Shown one piece after another: positions 7,876 to 14,994 of a DNA stretch of 35,012 nucleotides; position 1 is the first letter of the stretch, and every line of letters starts with the position of its first letter. The notes beneath the pieces were generated by a model. That model did no database searches, was not told where the DNA came from, and worked only from the letters and a program-made list of their open reading frames with translations. Source of the DNA: Bacillota bacterium. GTDB lineage: Bacteria; Bacillota; Clostridia; Lachnospirales; Lachnospiraceae. The translations under genes and the position numbers were made by a program. Location of the stretch: contig JAEZJV010000072.1 in assembly GCA_023415635.1 (NCBI GenBank), forward strand, positions 1-35,012, written 5' to 3'.

Positions 7876-8463
7876 TCACGACGAGCGGGCGACGCCTGCC
7901 CGGCGTTCTCTCTCCTCTCGCACGGCGACAAAGTCCGCAGCGATACCGAGGAGCGTGCTCACGGAGCGCTCAAAGGTCCGCGCGTTGTCCTTCGTCGCTC
8001 GGAAGTGCCCCTCCTGCACGTCGTCGTACAGGCTCGCCAGTTCGGAGACGGCCTCTACGTATGCGGGGATGACGACGTCGGCCTGCGCGAGGACGGTAGC
8101 GAGGCCAACGGGCGTCGCATCCGACAGGACGCTCGAGTCGCCGCCTGCTCGCACCACAAGTTCGGCGAGCCCCGGCCGGAGTTGCGCCCAGGCGTTGGCG
8201 ATGCGGGCGAGTGGGCTCTCCCTCTCGTCGCCCTCGGTCGTAACGGGTCGATTTTCCACCGTTTCGCCGGCGGCCACGACCAGTCGGTCTTCGACGTTCT
8301 CGAGGCGCTCACGGAACGTGACACTCCCACCGAACCCCGTCGCCTCAGCTACGCGCCCAAGCAGTTCCGCGAGCGGGCCTCGGAAGACGAGCAGCGCGCC
8401 CACCACCACGGCAGGCCAGGCGAGCGACCCGACGAGCGACGCGATGAAGTCCATCCAGTCCAC
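7876..8463 (-). CDS. Single-pass membrane protein of unknown function
   Basis: A 195-residue protein with one N-terminal membrane segment (about residues 5-30, FIASLVGSLAWPAVVVGALL) followed by a cytoplasmic domain predicted to be mostly helical, with a short coiled-coil near RERLENVEDRLVV. The GTG at 8463 is preferred because an AGGG motif lies about 8 bases upstream; ATG 8454 is the alternative. The arrangement (short anchor, FRGPLAELLGRV, then helical domain) is common in small phage- and plasmid-borne proteins, some of which act in defence, but no specific family can be named. Confidence 0.6.
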   Translation of the reverse strand: MDWMDFIASLVGSLAWPAVVVGALLVFRGPLAELLGRVAEATGFGGSVTFRERLENVEDRLVVAAGETVENRPVTTEGDERESPLARIANAWAQLRPGLAELVVRAGGDSSVLSDATPVGLATVLAQADVVIPAYVEAVSELASLYDDVQEGHFRATKDNARTFERSVSTLLGIAADFVAVREERERRAGVARSS

Positions 8464-8610
8464 GACACCACCCTGGCAGAGCGACCGCCCGGGCGTCTCC
8501 GAAACGCCATCCCGAAATGGACCGATAGCGAGACACCCGCCGCGCGCCTGCGGTCGTCCCGCTGGCATGCGGGGCCGCCTGTGCCATAACTCGTGACCGA
8601 AACGAGCTGA

Positions 8611-8697
8611 CCCGAAAGAGGGAACTCGAGCGTTTTCGGGACACCGTTGCCCGCTAGCCGGCTACACCGGTGCACCGAACGCCAGCAAGTGCTGGCG
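8611..8697. promoter_or_regulatory. Inverted repeats upstream of the serine recombinase (possible res/operator)
   Basis: Two dyads lie in the divergent spacer: CCCGAAA (8611-8617) with TTTCGGG (8634-8640), and a perfect one, CGCCAGCA-AG-TGCTGGCG (8680-8697). Resolvases usually bind dyad subsites next to their own gene, so this could be the recombination site and operator together. Confidence 0.45.
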
Positions 8698-8714
8698 GGA
8701 CAGGAGGCACACCG

Positions 8715-9290
8715 ATGGCACTTCTCGGCTACGCCCGCGTCAGTACGCGCGAGCAGGACCCACGCCGCCAGGTCGATGAGCTCCTGCGCGCCGGGTGCGA
8801 GCGCGTCTGGACGGACCACGGCATCAGCGGCACAGTCGCGTCTCGCCCTGAGCTGGACGCGATGCTCGGATACGCGCGCGCCGGGGATGTCATCGTGGTC
8901 ACGGAGCTCAGCCGTCTGGGGCGCACGATGCGCGGCCTGGTCGTGATGGTCGACGACCTGGCCACACAGGGCATCCATCTGCGGTCGCTCACGCAGGGCA
9001 TCGACACCAGCGCCGCAACGGGCACCCTCCTCATCGGCCTGTTCAGCGCACTGGCGGCACTGGAGCGCGAGGTGCTGGTGGAGCGCACGAAGTCCGGCCT
9101 CGCTGCGGCTCGTGCCAGGGGCCGGGTTGGTGGTCGTCCTGTGGTGGTCGACCAGGAGCGTCTCGCAGCGGCCAGGGCGCTCATCGACTCCGGTCAGTCC
9201 GTCGTCAGCGTCGCCCGGACGCTCGGCGTGGGCAGGTCGAGCCCGTACCGGGCGCTCGAGCGTGAGCGGCAGATGGCGGCATCCCGCTGA
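8715..9290 (+). CDS. Serine recombinase, resolvase/invertase class
   Basis: A 191-residue small serine recombinase of complete length. The catalytic region begins MALLGYARVSTREQDPRRQV with nucleophile Ser10 and Arg8, followed by ELSRLGRTMRG containing the conserved arginines. The E-helix region is LLIGLFSALAALEREVLVER. The C-terminal HTH is VVSVARTLGVGRSSPYRALE. ATG 8715 follows GGAGG by 8 bases. Enzymes of this class resolve plasmid multimers or cointegrates, or invert DNA. Dyads just upstream (8611-8697) could be its site. No inverted gene pair is visible nearby, so multimer resolution of this element is the likelier job. Confidence 0.9.
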   Translation: MALLGYARVSTREQDPRRQVDELLRAGCERVWTDHGISGTVASRPELDAMLGYARAGDVIVVTELSRLGRTMRGLVVMVDDLATQGIHLRSLTQGIDTSAATGTLLIGLFSALAALEREVLVERTKSGLAAARARGRVGGRPVVVDQERLAAARALIDSGQSVVSVARTLGVGRSSPYRALERERQMAASR

Positions 9291-9351
9291 CCGCACGCCG
9301 TCCCGCGCACCGCTCTACCCCACCCAACCCCAACACCCCTGGAGGCGCCCT

Positions 9352-9696
9352 TTGACCCACGACGACGACACCCCGCTGCCGCTGCCTGATGACTGTCCGT
9401 ACGCACTGACCGCGGTCCGGTGCGGAGTCGCAACCCGCGGGGTGTGGGTCGACGCTGTCCTCACCCACAGCGGGGTCCCGGTCGTTCGTGTCATCCAGCA
9501 CGGCGACGGCGGCTGCGACCTCCTGACCCCCGTCGAGCCCGGCGCGTGGGACGCGGTCGACGCCTACCGGGAGTACGCCGCCCTGTGGGGCCTGGGGCAC
9601 GGCATCGTCTTCGAGCCCGCCGACGCGCTCACCTGCGAGCTGCTGACGCGGTGGGCGGACGGGGCCGCTGACCCGGCGACCGCGCCGCGCGAGTAG
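9352..9696 (+). CDS. Small hypothetical protein after the resolvase
   Basis: A 114-residue acidic protein, starting at TTG 9352, which has GGAGG 6 bases upstream; no ATG or GTG is better placed. The core (TAVRCGVATRGVWVDAVLTH, then VVRVIQHGDGGCDLLTP) suggests a small beta-rich fold. No family recognised. It follows the recombinase by 61 bases in the same direction and ends just before the attachment-site region. Confidence 0.55.
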   Translation: MTHDDDTPLPLPDDCPYALTAVRCGVATRGVWVDAVLTHSGVPVVRVIQHGDGGCDLLTPVEPGAWDAVDAYREYAALWGLGHGIVFEPADALTCELLTRWADGAADPATAPRE

Positions 9697-9716
9697 TGGC
9701 CGTACAGCCCCTCCGG

Positions 9717-9736
9717 TTGCACCATATTGCACCATA
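9717..9736 (+). repeat. Integrase arm-type site candidate, left pair
   Basis: Two exact head-to-tail copies of TTGCACCATA (9717-9726, 9727-9736). An identical pair lies at 9959-9978 on the other side of the tRNA-Gly core. Paired short direct repeats flanking a core are typical arm-type sites of phage-like attP. Confidence 0.7.
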
Positions 9737-9841
9737 GCGAGCCGTCACGGACTGTCCGCTGCTGGCGTGAGTTGTCACATTGAACCGCCGTGACCTGCAA
9801 TAACGCTGCATTCGGGTGGCTCAAGAACCCGCAGCCATCTG

Positions 9842-9885
9842 TTTCCCAAGCTGACAGCGCGGGTTCGATTCCCGTCACCCGCTCC
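9842..9885 (+). other. Attachment-site core: 3' half of tRNA-Gly (CCC anticodon)
   Basis: The sequence from the anticodon loop (TTTCCCAAGCTGA) through the T-arm (GGGTTCGATTCCCG) to the acceptor (TCACCCGCTCC) matches the 3' half of bacterial tRNA-Gly-CCC. The bases upstream do not form the matching D-arm or anticodon stem, so it is not a full tRNA. Tyrosine integrases commonly use such a 3' half so that integration rebuilds the tRNA gene. It lies 113 bases before the integrase start and between two arm-repeat pairs, as in attP. Confidence 0.8.
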
Positions 9886-9958
9886 CGGATAAACACGCAG
9901 GTCAGAGGCCATATCCCAGGCCCGACACTCCTCCCGAGGTAGCCTCGCTACAACGGCG

Positions 9959-9978
9959 TTGCACCATATTGCACCATA
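9959..9978 (+). repeat. Integrase arm-type site candidate, right pair
   Basis: Two exact head-to-tail copies of TTGCACCATA (9959-9968, 9969-9978), identical to the pair at 9717-9736. This pair lies 20 bases before the integrase GTG and may also control its promoter. Confidence 0.7.
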
Positions 9979-9997
9979 GGACTCATGGGAGGACTTC

Positions 9998-11356
9998 GTG
10001 GCAGGGCGGTCAGGACGGCTCCCGTGGGGGTCGGTCCGGCAGGAGCGGTCCGGGCGCTGGACAGCACGCGTACCGGTCCCGGACGCCACCGGGCGCCACC
10101 GCTCCCTCGGCACGTATGACCGCAAGCGCGACGCACTCGACGCGATCACGCGTGAACGCGCGCGTGTCCTCGGCGGCACGTGGGTCGACCCAACCCATGA
10201 GCACCGCCTCGCCCCGTACGTCGCGGAGTTCATCGCCACCAGGGGCTACAAGCCGCGCACCAAGGCGCTCCAAGAGCGCATCCACAGGGAGTGGCTCGCG
10301 TCCGAGCTACCGCTGCTCGTCCCGGGCCAGCCGCTCCGCGTGATCGACCTCGGGTCAAGAGCGATGCGGTCCATCACACCGCAGGACGTCCGTGATTGGC
10401 ACACCGCGGTCCGCTCGGAGTCGCGCCGCCGGGCCGTGGAACGCGCCACCGCTTCCGCGCTGCAACCGGCGCGCGTCGCGCGTGCCATCCGGGAGTGGGC
10501 CACCGAGGAAGGGCTCGACGTCAGCGTCACGGGTCGTATCCCCGCGACGGTCCGAGAGCGATGGGAGCGCGCTGGTGGCGAGCGACTGCTGCGCGTCGAC
10601 GTTCCCCCGACCGCTGGTGAGGCCGAGCCGGCGCAGGCGTACAGGCTGCTGCACGCGGCGCTGCACCAAGCGGCCGAGGACGGCCTCATCGCCGCGAACC
10701 CCGCTCGCATCCAGGGAGGCGGGTCATACCGCGCCCCCGACCGTCGTCCCGCGACCATCGCGGAGGTCGCCACCATCGCTGACGCGATGCCCGAGCGTTA
10801 CCGCGCCGCCGTGTGGGTTGCCGCACTGACGAGCCTGCGGTCCGGCGAACAGTTCGCGCTGCAGCGTCGTGACTGGGACGCGCAGTCCCGCACGCTCTGG
10901 ATTGAACGCGCGCTGTCCATCGAGGATGGGTCCGTAGCGTTCGGCACGGTGAAGTCTGAGGCGTCCCGCCGACGCGTCTCTGTGCCCGAGCTCGCCGCGA
11001 AGCACCTCGAAGAGCACCTTGCGAAGTACACCGGGAAGGCCCGTGGGGCGCTAATCTTCACCACGTCGACCGGTGGCGTCGTCCTGCCCGACCGCATCGG
11101 CAAGGTGTTCGAGAAGGCGCGTCACCAGGCGGGCCGTGATGACCTCGCTTGGCATGACCTCCGGCACACGGGGCAGAGCTTGCTGGCTGAAGCCGGGGCG
11201 TCTGTCCGGGAGCTTCAAGCGCGTGCAGGCCACAGCACGACGTCTGCCGCACTGAGGTACGTCCACCAGTATGGGGACCCCACGCAGAGGGCGGCTGAGC
11301 GTCTTGATGCGCTCCTGGCCGGCGAGCGAGCCGGCGAGCCTGACGCTGAGCCTTAG
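9998..11356 (+). CDS. Tyrosine integrase with an inserted Lsr2-like DNA-binding domain
   Basis: A 452-residue site-specific recombinase. The N-terminal arm-binding domain (residues 1-65, GSVRQERSGRWTARVPVPDA) is followed by the core-binding domain. The catalytic domain has Arg281 (TSLRSGEQFAL), Lys319 (GTVKSE), His386-x-x-Arg389 (WHDLRHTG), His412 (AGHSTTS) and nucleophile Tyr421 (RYVHQ). Between residues about 158 and 193 is ARAIREWATEEGLDVS then TGRIPATVRERWERAG, closely like the C-terminal DNA-binding domain of Lsr2 (REWA...G...S.RGRIP..V...Y). This makes the protein longer than most relatives (about 370-400 residues). It starts at GTG 9998. It should act on the tRNA-Gly core at 9842-9885. 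Its stop overlaps the stop of the convergent excisionase gene. Confidence 0.92.
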   Translation: MAGRSGRLPWGSVRQERSGRWTARVPVPDATGRHRSLGTYDRKRDALDAITRERARVLGGTWVDPTHEHRLAPYVAEFIATRGYKPRTKALQERIHREWLASELPLLVPGQPLRVIDLGSRAMRSITPQDVRDWHTAVRSESRRRAVERATASALQPARVARAIREWATEEGLDVSVTGRIPATVRERWERAGGERLLRVDVPPTAGEAEPAQAYRLLHAALHQAAEDGLIAANPARIQGGGSYRAPDRRPATIAEVATIADAMPERYRAAVWVAALTSLRSGEQFALQRRDWDAQSRTLWIERALSIEDGSVAFGTVKSEASRRRVSVPELAAKHLEEHLAKYTGKARGALIFTTSTGGVVLPDRIGKVFEKARHQAGRDDLAWHDLRHTGQSLLAEAGASVRELQARAGHSTTSAALRYVHQYGDPTQRAAERLDALLAGERAGEPDAEP

Positions 11357-11673
11357 GCTGCGCGTCCGACCCAGACCTCGCGCCGGTAGCCGTCGATGCG
11401 TACCGGGCGGACCGCCGGCTGCACGAGCGCAGCGATGAGCGCGTCCGCATCGGAGCGGCGTACGCGGAGGGCCCGTCCGATGGCAACGACGGGGACCCGG
11501 CGTTCTTCTATCAGCGTCCTCGCGTGGCGCTCGCTCACGTTGAGGTAGGCGGCGAGCTGCTCCCTGGTCAGCAGCGGGTCGGCGTTGGCGGTCGTCCCGG
11601 TCGCGGCGTCGGCGTCCGGGACCACGCGAAGCGCACGGGGGGCAGCCGTGCGGCGAGGGCGTGCGGAGGTCAT
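11353..11673 (-). CDS. Excisionase-like HTH protein, convergent with integrase
   Basis: A 106-residue protein with an excisionase/MerR-like HTH in the middle: LLTREQLAAYLNVSERHART and LIEERRVPVVAIGRALRVRR, then a helix SDADALIAALV. It ends VGRAA and TAA, sharing 4 bases with the integrase stop on the other strand. ATG 11673 (after a close GGGAG) and ATG 11682 are both possible; TATATC lies about 13 bases before the latter, so a leaderless start is plausible. Such proteins bend attachment-site DNA and drive excision. Its placement head-on to the integrase is less common than tandem placement. Confidence 0.8.
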   Translation of the reverse strand: MTSARPRRTAAPRALRVVPDADAATGTTANADPLLTREQLAAYLNVSERHARTLIEERRVPVVAIGRALRVRRSDADALIAALVQPAVRPVRIDGYRREVWVGRAA

Positions 11674-11743
11674 GACTCCCATCGTCCGGACGGGATATAC
11701 AGGCATTCCGCCCACGGGCTCGCACACCGGGCGTTCTCGACAT

Positions 11744-11757
11744 GTGACGTGCGTCAC
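11744..11757. promoter_or_regulatory. Palindrome in divergent promoter region
   Basis: GTGACG-TG-CGTCAC is a perfect dyad in the spacer between the excisionase gene (minus) and the zinc-ribbon gene (plus). It lies where a repressor could control both. Confidence 0.45.
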
Positions 11758-11793
11758 CGTACATCTGTTCGAGCGCGTCGTACCGTTGACCCC

Positions 11794-12129
11794 ATGCCCC
11801 CGCCAGCTCGTCCCCGCCGCCCTGCGACGGCTCTCCGCCACCCGGACGGCACCCCGGCCTGGACCGAGACCTGCCACGGCTGGCAACGTCTCCCACCCGC
11901 TCGGTGCCCCGCGTGCGGCACGACCTGGACCGGGGCGGGACGTGACGGGCCGGTCTGCGCATGGACCGCGTGCGGGTGCACCGAGGCGAGGCGGCACACG
12001 GTGTGGGTATGCAGGGCATGCACTGCGCGGTGCGCGGAAAAGTGCACCGACACGACGTTGTGGGCGAGCTCGGCGGTCCCGCCCACCTGCGCCGGGGACC
12101 CGCGCATCGGCATACCCGAGCCGCGCTGA
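11794..12129 (+). CDS. Small Cys-rich zinc-ribbon-like protein
   Basis: A 111-residue protein with many Cys in pairs: CPACGTTW, CAWTACGCTEARR, VCRACTARCAEKC. Two or more zinc ribbons are likely. The N-terminus is Pro/Arg-rich. ATG 11794 lacks a clear ribosome-binding site but has TACCGT about 7 bases before it, fitting leaderless transcription. No family is recognised. It stands alone, divergent from the excisionase gene and followed by a hairpin at 12145-12180. It may be a nucleic-acid-binding accessory protein. Confidence 0.5.
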   Translation: MPPPARPRRPATALRHPDGTPAWTETCHGWQRLPPARCPACGTTWTGAGRDGPVCAWTACGCTEARRHTVWVCRACTARCAEKCTDTTLWASSAVPPTCAGDPRIGIPEPR

Positions 12130-12144
12130 GCCCGGGATACGGCA

Positions 12145-12180
12145 GGGCCGGAGCCCCCTACGCCAAAGGAGCTCCGGCCC
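12145..12180. terminator. Hairpin terminator
   Basis: GGGCCGGAGC (12145-12154) and GCTCCGGCCC (12171-12180) are exact complements, 16 bases after the zinc-ribbon gene. There is no T-run, as is usual for GC-rich actinobacteria. Confidence 0.65.
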
Positions 12181-12526
12181 ATCGCCAACACCCACACGGG
12201 AACACAGGGGCTCACCAAGCAACCTGTGCACTGCAAGTCTATGCGAACACGTGTACGGAGGTCGTGTGCGTGCCCGCGAGGCTGTCGACTCGCGTCCCTG
12301 TTCAGGTGCCGGGTCGGCACATGCAGCCACACGACGCCGCCGCGGCGACAGGCGGTCCCCCAGAGCAGCGCACTGCGCATGGGCTCCGTTGCGGCCTCCT
12401 TGACAGTCCCGTTCCAGGCTGGGACGTTATGCCCCGTAAAGGACGCAGGGGGCATACGGGCCAGGCGACGATCGTCGTCCGGGCGTGCTCTGTTGCTTTG
12501 AGCTCGGTTCAGGTGAGGAGCACAGT
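12181..12526. other. Intergenic region with operator-like dyad
   Basis: I see no convincing gene here. It holds TTGACA (12400-12405) without a well-spaced -10, and an inverted repeat TATGCCCC (12428-12435) with GGGGCATA (12449-12456) about 70 bases before the secreted-protein start. The dyad is a candidate operator or attenuator for the 12527-15569 operon. Confidence 0.4.
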
Positions 12527-13003
12527 GTGCAGAGGATTACGCGAGCAGTAGCAATCGTGGCGGTCGCAGGTATCGCGTTCGCCTCCGGAGGTGCCGCACA
12601 TGCTGCGACGCAGACCTGGGGTCCCCGGACCAAGGCGTGGGATGGTTACGTGCGCGTCGAGAGTAGCGGGAGCTTCTGGAACTCCGCCGGCACCGCGAAG
12701 AGCAAGGTGACGACCAAGGATCGGCGGGCGGACGGGAACGACGTTCACGGCAGCACAATCTTCTACATCAAGAAGTTGAGCGCCGATGGCAAAGTGTACA
12801 ACTGGACCTTCTGGGGCCAGAAGAGTGGACCGGACGTGAGCAACACGACGGTGACCGACACATTCTCAATGGGCTACCCCGCTGAGGGCCACAGCACGTA
12901 TCTCACCGATCAGATGCGCATCGGGGCCTTCTCCTGCGCGCAGATGGGTTGGCCTGTCCCCGACCAGTGCACGACCCACGCTGTCCTGACGACGACGTAC
13001 TAA
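12527..13003 (+). CDS. Secreted protein of unknown function, first gene of ABC-transporter operon
   Basis: A 158-residue protein with a clear Sec signal peptide (MQRITRAVAIVAVAGIAFAS, cleavage after GGAAHA). The mature part is about 132 residues, rich in Ser, Thr, Trp and Tyr, with two Cys near the end (SCAQMG and DQCTTH) that could form a disulfide. GTG 12527 has GAGGAG 6 bases upstream. The ABC ATPase gene follows after 9 bases. A secreted small protein plus its own ABC transporter suggests an antimicrobial or signalling protein with an export or self-protection pump, as in bacteriocin clusters. It does not match lactococcin 972 or any family I can name. GC and codon use look lower than in neighbours. 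Confidence 0.75.
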   Translation: MQRITRAVAIVAVAGIAFASGGAAHAATQTWGPRTKAWDGYVRVESSGSFWNSAGTAKSKVTTKDRRADGNDVHGSTIFYIKKLSADGKVYNWTFWGQKSGPDVSNTTVTDTFSMGYPAEGHSTYLTDQMRIGAFSCAQMGWPVPDQCTTHAVLTTTY

Positions 13004-13012
13004 GGAACTCGC

Positions 13013-13753
13013 GTGTCGTCTGCTCGTACATGCGTCGAGGGCTTGACAGTTCAACTGGGCCGTACGACCGCTGTCCGTGACGCGTCTGTTCGGTTCGGCG
13101 CCGGGGTCACCGCAGTTGTGGGCGCGAACGGGTCGGGAAAGTCGACGCTCCTGCGCTGCATGGCGGGGCTTGTGCGGCCCACCTCAGGGACCGTCCAGAT
13201 CGCCGGACGGTCCCTGAGCAGCCCTGACGGACGACGCGGGGCTCGAACTGACCTGGGATACCTGAGTCAACGAACGGACTTCCCCGGCTCGTACACCGCC
13301 CGAGAAGCGCTGAACTACGGCGCCTGGCTGCACCGGGTTCCTCGCGACCTGCGTTCGCAGGCAGTCGAAGATGCGCTGCACCGGTACTCGCTGGTCAATG
13401 AACGCGACGCAGAATTGCGGACATTGTCAGGCGGGACGCGGCAGCGGGTCTACATCGCCCTGTCGTCGATCCATCGGCCCGCCGTGTTACTTCTGGACGA
13501 GCCCTCCGTTGGGCTGGATCTGACGCAACGGCACGCCCTTCGCGAAGCGATCCATCGAGCAGGCCAGGAGGCGACGGTCGTCGTGACAACGCACGATATC
13601 GATGACCTTGTGGACATGGCTGACCGGCTTGTCGTCCTGGCGAAGGGACGCCTCGTGTTCGAGGGCTCGATAGCCGACCTGCATGCGACGAACGACCGAT
13701 CACTCATCGAGCAGCGTCTGCGAGATCTCATGGCGGGCGAGGCTGCCGCGTGA
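13013..13753 (+). CDS. ABC transporter ATP-binding protein
   Basis: A 246-residue nucleotide-binding subunit with all motifs: Walker A GANGSGKST, Q-loop in LGYLSQRTDFPG, signature LSGGTRQRV, Walker B AVLLLDEPSVGLD and H-loop TTHD. It resembles ABC-2-type or bacitracin-efflux-like ATPases. GTG 13013 has AAGGA 6 bases upstream. Its stop overlaps the next gene as GTGA. It should power the two membrane proteins encoded after it, exporting or expelling the secreted product of 12527-13003 or a related toxic peptide. Confidence 0.92.
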   Translation: MSSARTCVEGLTVQLGRTTAVRDASVRFGAGVTAVVGANGSGKSTLLRCMAGLVRPTSGTVQIAGRSLSSPDGRRGARTDLGYLSQRTDFPGSYTAREALNYGAWLHRVPRDLRSQAVEDALHRYSLVNERDAELRTLSGGTRQRVYIALSSIHRPAVLLLDEPSVGLDLTQRHALREAIHRAGQEATVVVTTHDIDDLVDMADRLVVLAKGRLVFEGSIADLHATNDRSLIEQRLRDLMAGEAAA

Positions 13754-14994
13754 CCGTGATGATGGAACGCGGACAGGAGATCCGACACGCTGCTCCGGCC
13801 CGTCGAACGCTGCGGACGGAACACTGGGCGGCGATCGCGACCATCGGCCTTCTCGCCGCGCACGTCGGTTTGCGGGACTTTCGCTGGATGCACGAATGGA
13901 CGCTCAGCGTCTGGCAGTACATGTTCGCGACGATCATGCTCGCTCCTGCAGCTGCGGGGTTCGGGGCGTGGAAGTCAGTGTCGTGGGCTCTGGCTTCCGC
14001 TGATGGCGCAGCAGCCGCAGGACGACAGACAGCGGTCGTATGGCGATCGACCTGGTCCGTGTGCGCTTGGATCCTAGGAACATTCACGCTCGGATTCGTC
14101 GGCGTACAGGTCGCGGTTCTGGTCGCAGGGTCGCCTGGAACGCCGGCGCCGAGCGACTTCCTCCCGTTGCTGTCCTCCGCTGCGATGCTCATCGCCTTCA
14201 CCAGTCTCGGCGGCTTCGTCGGGTGGCGACTGCGCTCATACATCGCGCCGCCCGTGCTCGCTCTGATCTGCTTTGCCGGCTCGGTCGCCGTGTACACAAC
14301 CGGCGTGTCCTTCCTGTCCGACACGGGCGGAGCGACCGGAAGCCTCGTGGGGCTCCGCCCGAATCCTGGCCGAGTGCTCCTCCAACTAGTCGTGTTCGCC
14401 CTCCTGACGGCACTATTCACCGTGACCGCCGGGAAGGACCCCTATCGAACCGCGCGGGCCCGAGCGAGCCTGGCCACCTTGACTGTCGTCACTGTTGGTG
14501 CGATCACTCTCGGCGCGGCGGTCGCACCTGAACGGCTCCTCCAGGACCCGAATGACCAGGTGCGCTGCGCCCAGGCGGACGGCGGCCCGCGGGTCTGTCT
14601 TGGACCCGGATACAGCGAACGGGCCGGAGCTATCTCGGCCGCGCTTGCTGCACCGGTTGCGAAGCTCCACGCAGCCGGCGTTGAGTTCGACCTCGGGAAC
14701 TTCGACCAGCGACCGTCTGCGGCGGGCGCGCACGTGGTCAACCCCGAGATGCTGGACCGCGGGCCGTTGTCCGCAGCCCAGTACGTTGCCAACGCGCTGA
14801 TGAGCCCGAGCTGCCCATTGAACGACGACGTCGTCGCAGCGTTCAGCGCCATCACATGGTGGCTGGCGCCCGATGTTCCCGAACGAGATGACCTCGCCGC
14901 GCCCGACGAGATCCCGGCCGGTCTGCGGTCGTCGGACGTGGCCGTGTACGGCCCGGAGGTACAGGGCCTCATTGGCGTGCTGAGCGGATGCTGA
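13750..14994 (+). CDS. ABC-associated membrane protein with extracytoplasmic domain
   Basis: A 414-residue protein with six or seven membrane helices in residues about 25-265, then a C-terminal outer domain of about 145 residues beginning PERLLQDPNDQVRCAQADGG. That part has VCLGPGYSERAG and four Cys (RCAQ, VCLG, SCPL, SGC), so disulfides are likely. The plan fits the actinobacterial ABC permeases whose outer domain carries a VC.(H/G)P.Y motif, usually next to an ATPase; their substrate is not known to me. GTG 13750 overlaps the ATPase stop, and the next gene starts inside its 3' end. Confidence 0.7.
   Translation: MTVMMERGQEIRHAAPARRTLRTEHWAAIATIGLLAAHVGLRDFRWMHEWTLSVWQYMFATIMLAPAAAGFGAWKSVSWALASADGAAAAGRQTAVVWRSTWSVCAWILGTFTLGFVGVQVAVLVAGSPGTPAPSDFLPLLSSAAMLIAFTSLGGFVGWRLRSYIAPPVLALICFAGSVAVYTTGVSFLSDTGGATGSLVGLRPNPGRVLLQLVVFALLTALFTVTAGKDPYRTARARASLATLTVVTVGAITLGAAVAPERLLQDPNDQVRCAQADGGPRVCLGPGYSERAGAISAALAAPVAKLHAAGVEFDLGNFDQRPSAAGAHVVNPEMLDRGPLSAAQYVANALMSPSCPLNDDVVAAFSAITWWLAPDVPERDDLAAPDEIPAGLRSSDVAVYGPEVQGLIGVLSGC

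Noticed and set aside
966..8463. VirB4, VirD4 or FtsK-type ATPase genes for transfer
   Set aside because: No Walker A motif is seen in any protein of this region; the only clear ATPase in the window is the ABC subunit at 13013-13753.
8715..9696. Invertible DNA segment controlled by the serine recombinase
   Set aside because: I found no matching inverted sites around a promoter or gene pair. The nearby dyads are all on one side of the gene.
9800..9890. A complete tRNA-Gly gene
   Set aside because: Only the anticodon loop onward matches. The bases before it do not give a D-arm, and the 5' side of the anticodon stem does not pair with GCTGA.
9564..10239. Minus-strand open frames reading RERVTGIEPALSAWE and GDGNRTRAVSLGN
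   Set aside because: These phrases are well-known false translations of tRNA-Gly 3' ends. The DNA here is the attachment-site core, not a gene.
12400..12431. Consensus sigma-70 promoter for the secreted-protein operon
   Set aside because: TTGACA is exact, but the nearest -10-like hexamers are 20-21 bases away, too far for confidence.
12527..13003. Lactococcin 972-type bacteriocin
   Set aside because: The signal peptide and ABC neighbours fit, but the mature protein is too long and I could not find the family's conserved pattern.
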